61,686 nt of DNA, taken from contig SUUI01000010.1 in assembly GCA_015062605.1 (NCBI GenBank), forward strand, positions 1 to 61,686. Reading direction: 5' to 3'. The DNA is from Eggerthellaceae bacterium (GTDB lineage Bacteria > Actinomycetota > Coriobacteriia > Coriobacteriales > Eggerthellaceae). The notes below the pieces were generated by a model that saw only the letters and a program-made list of their open reading frames with translations, had not been told where the DNA came from and did no database searches. This document shows, in pieces, positions 56,569 to 61,686 of this stretch. Each line of letters starts with the position of its first letter. The stretch's first letter is position 1. Position numbers and translations under genes: made by a program.

Positions 56569-56605
56569 AAATGCGAAACAAGATGCAAAAGATGCGCTTT
56601 GCGGC

Positions 56606-57091
56606 TTACTTGCCGAACAATCCACCTGCGAGGTTGGCGATTCCGAGGATGTCACCGATGCCGATGCCGTCGCTTAAGTCGACCTTGGCGCCAGCCTTAC
56701 CGCTCGAGAAGGCAACGCCCGCCAGATTGCCGAGGATGTCCATCATATCGATGCCCGAATTCTGGGCAGCGGCAGCCTGCTGCTGCTGCGCAGCCTGACC
56801 AAAACCGAAGAGGCTTCCCAGAACGTTCTCTGCCATCGAATGCGCGCTACCGCCACTCTTAGCAAGCTGCGATTGGGACCTCTCCTGGACCAAGCCGTAA
56901 TCGACGGTCTTACCCTTGGCAAGGCCGCCGAGCATGGAGATGACCTCAGCCACCTGGGACTGCTCGACCCAGTCCTGTCCAGTGACCTTCTTGACCGATG
57001 AATACGGATGCTCCACGATCGTCTGCGCGGATTGCGGATTCTGCAGAATGCTGCCGATAAGTTGTTGCACGATTTGCTCAGTTGTTGCCAT
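56606..57091 (-). CDS. Hypothetical protein with Gly/Ala/Gln-rich C-terminal half
   Basis: The 161-residue protein has an N-terminal helical domain (EQIVQQLIGSILQNPQSAQTIV, then a Lys/Val-rich stretch) and a low-complexity part with QAAQQQQAAAAQ. It ends in glycine-rich amphipathic segments (LGNLAGVAFSSG, GDILGIANLAGGLFGK). No signal peptide or true membrane helix is seen. I do not recognise it. The domain order hints at a self-assembling or scaffold-like protein, but this is a guess. Confidence 0.7.
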   Translation of the reverse strand: MATTEQIVQQLIGSILQNPQSAQTIVEHPYSSVKKVTGQDWVEQSQVAEVISMLGGLAKGKTVDYGLVQERSQSQLAKSGGSAHSMAENVLGSLFGFGQAAQQQQAAAAQNSGIDMMDILGNLAGVAFSSGKAGAKVDLSDGIGIGDILGIANLAGGLFGK

Positions 57092-57269
57092 GATTCCCCC
57101 TTAAGAAGACAAGGACCTAATGAACCGATTATAACAGCCTGATTTGGCATTTCATACATAATCGCAAGCCATTTTTCTTAAGGTTTTTTAAGCAATCGAC
57201 ACAATCCTTCAAGGTTATTTTCAGGAAACTGCAAGACAATGGATGCTTAAGATCGGGAAAGGAGCATCA

Positions 57270-58508
57270 ATGAAAGCAATACAAGCGAAGAAATGGTTCG
57301 CGTTCTTCGTCGCTATAAGCGCCCTCGCGTGCCTTGCAGTCCTCTTCGGCTGCTCGCAGCAAACAAGCAGCAAGGCCAAGCATCTGAGTGCCGATGACAT
57401 CAAGGCAACACAAACTTACGATAGCTCCTCTGATGGCGAACACGCCATCACCGCAGATGGCGAGAAGGCATCGTACGAGAGCATCGCCATCACGAAAACC
57501 GGCAGCTCGTCTGGCGACGAAGCGGATTTCTATGGCGAGAATGCCGCGATCTTCGCAACGAATGGGGCAACGCTTGACTTGAAGAACATCCTCGTGAATT
57601 CCGATGGCACGCACGCCAACGCTGTTTTCACATATGGAAAAGGCACCACGGTAAACATATCCGATTCGGTTATCGAGACCGTAGGCAATTGCTCGGGCGG
57701 CCTTATGACGACAGGCGGCGGAGTGACGAATGCCACAAACCTCACGATCCACACCACGGGCAACTCCTCGGCTGCCATCCGTTCTGACCGCGGAGGCGGG
57801 ACGATGACGGTTGACGGCGGAAGCTATACGACAGAGGGCAAAGGCTCCCCCGTCGTTTATTCGACTGCCGATATCACCGTGAGCAACGCCGATATGACGT
57901 CAACCGCAAGCCAGGGCGTCGTCATCGAAGGCAAGAATTCCGTCACGCTAAACAACGTTGCGCTGACCGCAAGCAACACGCAGAAGAACAGCAACAAATC
58001 CGAATGGTATCAGGCAATCATGATCTACCAATCCATGAGCGGGGATGCAAAAGAGGGCACCTCGGCCTTTGCCATGAACGGCGGCACTTTAACGAATAAA
58101 AACGGCGATGTCTTCTTCGTGAACAACACCTCCACGACAATCGACCTTAATGGAGCAACCATCAAAAACGAGGACGCTAATGGCGTGTTTTTGCGCGCAG
58201 CTGCCGCCGGTTGGGGCAAGAGCGGCAAGAACGGCGGACGCGTGACCATGACAGCCACCGACCAGACTATCGATGGCAACATGCTAGTCGATGACATCTC
58301 CTCACTCGATCTGACCCTTGCCGGCAAAAGCACATTCAACGGAGCCATCAATCCCGATGGCGCATCGGGCGCAGTCTCTGTGAAGATCGCCTCTGGCGCC
58401 ACGTGGAAGCTTTCTTCCGATAGCTATGTTGATTCCCTTGAAAACGCCGGGAAGATCGACTTGAACGGACATGCGCTCTATGTGAACGGTGTCGCCTATA
58501 GCGGCTAG
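57270..58508 (+). CDS. Lipoprotein with predicted right-handed beta helix
   Basis: The 412-residue protein has a signal peptide with lipobox LFGC (Cys28), so it should be anchored to the outer face of the membrane. The rest is a run of Thr/Asn/Gly-rich strands (TLDLKNILVNSDG, TTVNISDSVIETVG, NLTIHTTGNSS, ADITVSNADMTS and others), the pattern of a right-handed parallel beta helix as in pectate lyases and adhesin-like proteins. No catalytic site is apparent. The ATG follows AAAGGAG; an in-frame ATG lies 27 bases upstream. It stands alone with a terminator. Binding or adhesion is possible. Confidence 0.82.
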   Translation: MKAIQAKKWFAFFVAISALACLAVLFGCSQQTSSKAKHLSADDIKATQTYDSSSDGEHAITADGEKASYESIAITKTGSSSGDEADFYGENAAIFATNGATLDLKNILVNSDGTHANAVFTYGKGTTVNISDSVIETVGNCSGGLMTTGGGVTNATNLTIHTTGNSSAAIRSDRGGGTMTVDGGSYTTEGKGSPVVYSTADITVSNADMTSTASQGVVIEGKNSVTLNNVALTASNTQKNSNKSEWYQAIMIYQSMSGDAKEGTSAFAMNGGTLTNKNGDVFFVNNTSTTIDLNGATIKNEDANGVFLRAAAAGWGKSGKNGGRVTMTATDQTIDGNMLVDDISSLDLTLAGKSTFNGAINPDGASGAVSVKIASGATWKLSSDSYVDSLENAGKIDLNGHALYVNGVAYSG

Positions 58509-58536
58509 GCGCAAGCGAAACCCCTTGCGCTTTTTG
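58508..58536 (+). terminator. Terminator of the beta-helix lipoprotein gene
   Basis: GCGCAA and TTGCGC pair around a nine-base segment and run into TTTTTG just after the stop codon. Confidence 0.75.
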
Positions 58537-58540
58537 CCAC

Positions 58541-58579
58541 GTGCGCCCTCTCCTTTCCGCCTTTGCTGAGAGGGCGCAC
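58541..58579 (-). terminator. Hairpin after the LysR gene
   Basis: GTGCGCCCTCTC and GAGAGGGCGCAC form a perfect 12-base-pair stem around 15 bases. On the minus strand it lies after the LysR stop; the U-run is poor, so it may only stabilise the end of the transcript. Confidence 0.55.
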
Positions 58580-58608
58580 GCCATTTTGTAAGCGATTCCA
58601 GATGGATG

Positions 58609-59532
58609 CTACTGTTCGGGAACCCCTTCGAAAAGGGGTACGAGCAGCTCCTCGGCCTCATTTGCCGGTGTGGGCATAATCAGATACGACTCGATGTCGG
58701 CCTCCCCTTCCACGAAGGGCACGAACGCACGGGAAAGCCTCGAGGTGAGCCTCGTCTGATCGGTCATGCATTCAAGCAATAGGTAGATCTCATCGACGAT
58801 ATCCGCGAACAGGTAATCGGAATACACGTTCGTCTGATACTCGAACGTCTTCATCTCGAATCCATGCTCGTGGCACATATCGGCCCATGCTTTGCGCAAA
58901 GGATCATACGATGTGCTTGGTAACATGACAGGATACCGTTTGATATCCTCGACGTGCAACGAGCCTTTCCGCACCAACGGATTGGAGCTGTTGCACCAAA
59001 CGATAACGGGCTCTGTCGCCAGATGCTTGATAAGATAGCCCTCCTCGCGATACTTCCTAATCGTTTCCTCGATAGGACCGTATTCGTACACGACCGCAAG
59101 GTTGATCGTCCGCTTTGCAAGCATCTCGTTAAGATTCGAACGCCCAAGCCGTGTGAAGTGGATGCTCAGCAGCGCATGCTCGTTTCGAAGCTTATCCGCG
59201 ATCTGATACATGCGTGCACTCGCTTGATCGCTCCGAAGTGGCGGTTCCTGGAACACGAGTTCCTTGATGCCCTCCCTATTGATTTGACGGCACTGCTCCA
59301 CAAGCGCGTCATAAGAACCGAGGATCTGACTGATGCCGCCGAGAAAATAGCGGCCTGCAGGTGTCAACTTGGTCTGCCGTCCCCTTGAAACAAGAGGAAA
59401 CCCAAGTTCCTCCTCCATTTGCTGGATATGGCGGGTTAGCGAAGGTTGGGAGATATGCAGCTCCTTCGCTGTTTTCGAGATGTTCATGGAATGCGAGAAC
59501 TGACGAAGCTCCTCGAGGTATTCGATGTACAT
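58609..59532 (-). CDS. LysR-family transcriptional regulator
   Basis: The 307-residue protein has the N-terminal winged helix (MNISKTAKELHISQPSLTRHIQQMEEELGFPLVSRG) and the C-terminal effector-binding domain. The ATG at 59530-59532 follows GAGGTG at good spacing, better than the GTG three codons upstream. It is divergent from the last molybdopterin oxidoreductase gene, the classic layout for a LysR that activates its neighbour in response to the substrate. In Eggerthellaceae many catechol-metabolising enzymes sit next to such regulators. The ligand is unknown. Confidence 0.9.
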   Translation of the reverse strand: MYIEYLEELRQFSHSMNISKTAKELHISQPSLTRHIQQMEEELGFPLVSRGRQTKLTPAGRYFLGGISQILGSYDALVEQCRQINREGIKELVFQEPPLRSDQASARMYQIADKLRNEHALLSIHFTRLGRSNLNEMLAKRTINLAVVYEYGPIEETIRKYREEGYLIKHLATEPVIVWCNSSNPLVRKGSLHVEDIKRYPVMLPSTSYDPLRKAWADMCHEHGFEMKTFEYQTNVYSDYLFADIVDEIYLLLECMTDQTRLTSRLSRAFVPFVEGEADIESYLIMPTPANEAEELLVPLFEGVPEQ

Positions 59533-59783
59533 GATCGCCACCTCATTCTGTAATTCTCTTCTCTAATCGGAATATAGCAAATCTGCATAGGTGGTATCAA
59601 GATATCGAATACAGCGGAGAGAACATTCGTTTACAAGGAAAGACGCATTACTCCTTACAATGAAATCAACTGGGCAGAGGCTTCTCGCGTACGCCTGGAT
59701 ACATGTTTGCTCCACGCATTACGCGAAGCTTGCGCCCCAACCCATCAAAAAAACGATGGAAGAGAAAAGGGAAAGGAGAAGGC
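59533..59783. promoter_or_regulatory. Divergent LysR / oxidoreductase control region
   Basis: This 251-base region separates the LysR gene from the oxidoreductase. It is AT-richer than its surroundings. AAGGA (59635-59639) and TCCTT (59652-59656) form an inverted repeat spaced 12 bases, close to LysR T-N11-A-type dyads, and TTACAAT follows (59655-59661) as a possible -10. A strong AAAGGAGAA ribosome site lies before the ATG at 59784. No ORF is convincing. Confidence 0.45.
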
Positions 59784-61686
59784 ATGGTTGACTATCAAGC
59801 ATTTCTTGACAGCATCAACAAAGAGGCGTATCACGCCGGAGAGTTAACGTGGGAGGAGGACGGGTACACGTGCACCCGTACGTACCATTACTCTCCACCA
59901 GGCTGTCATAGCTCCTGCGGTGTCATCTATTACGTCAAGGACAACCAGGTCTGCAAGATCGAAGGTGACCCGTTGGATCCCTGCACGAACGGCAAACTGT
60001 GCATGCGCTGCCTCGAGAACGACGAGTGCTTCAACCATCCCGATCGCGTGAAGTATCCCATGCGCCGCGTTGGCGAGCGCGGCGAGAACAAGTGGGAGCG
60101 CATCACATGGGATGAGGCTTTCGATGAGATCGAGGCCCATGTCCGCGAGGTATGGGAGAAATGGGGCGGCCCATCCATCCTGCATACCCACGGCACTGGC
60201 CGTAACATCAACTGGCAGACGCCGTACTTCGCACACTCCGCCTTAAAGACCCCGAACGACAATCATATCGGCTTCACCGGCTTCGCGTGCTATCTGCCGC
60301 GTACCTGCGGCGCTACCGCCCCGATGGGCGACTTCCCCATCGCCGATGCATCCGAAGGCCATGAGCTTCGGTATGCCGATCCATCGTTCGTGAACCCCGC
60401 GCTCATCGTCGTATGGGGTAACGAGCCCTTGGCATCCAACGCTGACGGTTACATCGGTCACTGGCTGGCCGTCTGCGTCCAGAACGGTTCCAAGATCATC
60501 TCCATCGATCCCCGCCTGACCTGGTGGGGCGTACGTGCCGAGTACTTCCTGCAGATCCGCCCTGGCACCGATCCGGCGCTCGCGATGGCATGGTTGAACG
60601 TCATCATCAACGAAGACCTCTACGATCATGAATTCGTCGAGCTATGGTGCGCGTATTTCGATGAGCTCGCAGAATCCGTCGCCGACAAGACGCCTGCTTG
60701 GGCTTCTGAGATCACCGGCATCCCCGAAGAGGACATCATCGGTTCCGCCCGCCTGTTCGCCGCATCAAAGCCGGCCACGCTGCAGTGGGGCCTCGCATTC
60801 GACCAGCAGATGGCTGCCATGGCCCTGAACCTGGCTGCTGTCGATTTGATGGCCATCACCGGCAACGTCGACGTTCCCGGCGGCTGGCTGCTCGTCCACA
60901 ACGCGTTCGAATGCAATGGCGGTTATGCATCCGGCGACGAGAACGTCCCGCCCGAATGGATGGCGCAGAAGGCAACCAACAACTACGTACTCAAGACCGA
61001 GGGCATCGACTTCGTCGCCTGCGCAAGCGCTGATGCGCTCCTGTACTGTATTGAGGTTGAAGATCCCTATCCGATCAAGATGTGGTGGATCGAGTCCTCC
61101 AACGAGATCGCCTGTGCCGCCATGGATGCCCCGCGCCTGTATGAGGCGCTCAAGAAGATCCCGTTCGTCGTGAACGCCGACCCGTTCATCACGCCGACCT
61201 CCGTCGCCTTCGCCGACATCCTGCTTCCCGTTGCCATGAGCTGCGAGCGCGACTCCGCACGTACGTGGTGGACGCCGCTTCGTACCATGACGAAGGTCAC
61301 GAGCTACTATGAGGCCAAGACCGACGAGGAGATCACCTTCGAGCTCGGCAAGAGATTGGCGCCTGAGAATTATCCATGGGATACCGTAGAGGACTTCATC
61401 AACTGGTTCATGACCCCGGCTGATTACGCCGGTGGTTGGGGTGTGGAGTCGAGCGCCAACGAGGCACGCGGCTTCCATCAAGATTTCCATTACACGCATC
61501 ATGACATCGAGCGCCATGTCGGTCACCTGGGCGGCACGGGCTATATGTACGATGAGTTCTGCCACACCTATCGCAAGTTCGAGAAGGGCATGCTCCGTCC
61601 CGACGGCCAGCCCGGCTTCGCGACTCCGTCCGGCCGCATCGAGCTCGCGTCCCGCGTCTATGAGGTTTGGGGCATGCGTGCTACGC
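59784..61686 (+). CDS. Molybdopterin oxidoreductase, catechol-dehydroxylase-like (cut by window end)
   Basis: The first 634 residues are visible; the C-terminal part is missing. It opens without a Tat signal. The Cys set is unusual: C30, C41 and C45 (PGCHSSCG) and C73, so the first residue of the usual C-x2-C-x3-C is displaced. The blocks RTYHYSPPGC, GKLCMRCL, VVWGNEPLASNADG, IRPGTDPALAMAWLNVIINE and TGNVDVPGGW follow. The pattern resembles Eggerthellaceae enzymes grouped with catechol dehydroxylases and pyrogallol hydroxytransferase. The LysR neighbour fits inducible use of an aromatic or other organic acceptor. The substrate cannot be named. Confidence 0.85.
   Translation, partial: MVDYQAFLDSINKEAYHAGELTWEEDGYTCTRTYHYSPPGCHSSCGVIYYVKDNQVCKIEGDPLDPCTNGKLCMRCLENDECFNHPDRVKYPMRRVGERGENKWERITWDEAFDEIEAHVREVWEKWGGPSILHTHGTGRNINWQTPYFAHSALKTPNDNHIGFTGFACYLPRTCGATAPMGDFPIADASEGHELRYADPSFVNPALIVVWGNEPLASNADGYIGHWLAVCVQNGSKIISIDPRLTWWGVRAEYFLQIRPGTDPALAMAWLNVIINEDLYDHEFVELWCAYFDELAESVADKTPAWASEITGIPEEDIIGSARLFAASKPATLQWGLAFDQQMAAMALNLAAVDLMAITGNVDVPGGWLLVHNAFECNGGYASGDENVPPEWMAQKATNNYVLKTEGIDFVACASADALLYCIEVEDPYPIKMWWIESSNEIACAAMDAPRLYEALKKIPFVVNADPFITPTSVAFADILLPVAMSCERDSARTWWTPLRTMTKVTSYYEAKTDEEITFELGKRLAPENYPWDTVEDFINWFMTPADYAGGWGVESSANEARGFHQDFHYTHHDIERHVGHLGGTGYMYDEFCHTYRKFEKGMLRPDGQPGFATPSGRIELASRVYEVWGMRAT

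Overview
The window reads as a chromosomal segment of an anaerobic actinobacterium of the class Coriobacteriia, most likely Eggerthellaceae (Slackia, Denitrobacterium or a relative). This is an inference. It rests on the gene styles (fused SecDF, the DUF6483 protein, FtsX permeases with long coiled coils), on the density of molybdenum oxidoreductases with NrfD and ferredoxin-like partners, on a LysR-linked catechol-dehydroxylase-like enzyme, and on a GC content that looks by eye to be in the mid to upper 50s. I saw no rRNA, tRNA, CRISPR array, insertion sequence or phage gene. Fifty-four protein genes are supported; the first (argD) and last (a molybdopterin oxidoreductase) run off the window.

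Left third (1-26,300), mostly housekeeping on the minus strand: the arginine cluster argC-argJ-argB-argD; the ferrous iron operon (Cys-rich FeoB partner, feoA, feoB); secDF; queA-queH for queuosine; a cold-shock protein; argG alone on the plus strand; a Tat-exported metallophosphatase lipoprotein; ruvC-ruvA-ruvB with a DUF6483 gene; yebC; an arylamine N-acetyltransferase translationally coupled to a SpoU methyltransferase; rplJ-rplL behind an L10 leader with attenuator; a membrane protein of the putative type IV ABC permease family; ychF; and an NSS-family symporter.

Middle (26,300-39,200): ligA-acpS-nnrD on the plus strand. Then, on the minus strand, an amino-sugar and envelope group: a GlmU-like hexapeptide protein, glmM, a large coiled-coil FtsX permease with its ATPase, nagB and a CYTH protein. 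A PadR regulator and a small glutaredoxin-like protein close the section on the plus strand.

Right third (39,200-61,686), the accessory redox region. One tight minus-strand operon (45,808 to 39,169) encodes, in order, a CCG-domain (HdrB-like) protein, a molybdopterin oxidoreductase, a DUF2064 nucleotidyl/glycosyltransferase-like protein, a radical SAM enzyme of the Tes/MJ0619 family, an iron-sulfur flavoprotein and a GNAT protein. I recognise no described pathway with this composition, and it is my best candidate for a new system. Next comes a three-gene oxidoreductase complex: a catalytic subunit without a Tat signal, a four-cluster ferredoxin subunit and an NrfD anchor. Its catalytic subunit ends in two tandem aromatic repeats resembling the eukaryotic OCRE domain. 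After an MBL-fold hydrolase, an NlpC/P60 lytic enzyme, an EF-G paralogue with a possible attenuator, an Mrp/NBP35 ATPase, two unknown genes and a beta-helix lipoprotein, the window ends with a LysR regulator divergent from a third molybdopterin enzyme, truncated by the window edge.

The three molybdenum enzymes within about 19 kb differ from each other, and none carries a twin-arginine signal, so all three probably act in the cytoplasm. That fits an anaerobe that uses many organic compounds or oxyanions as electron acceptors.
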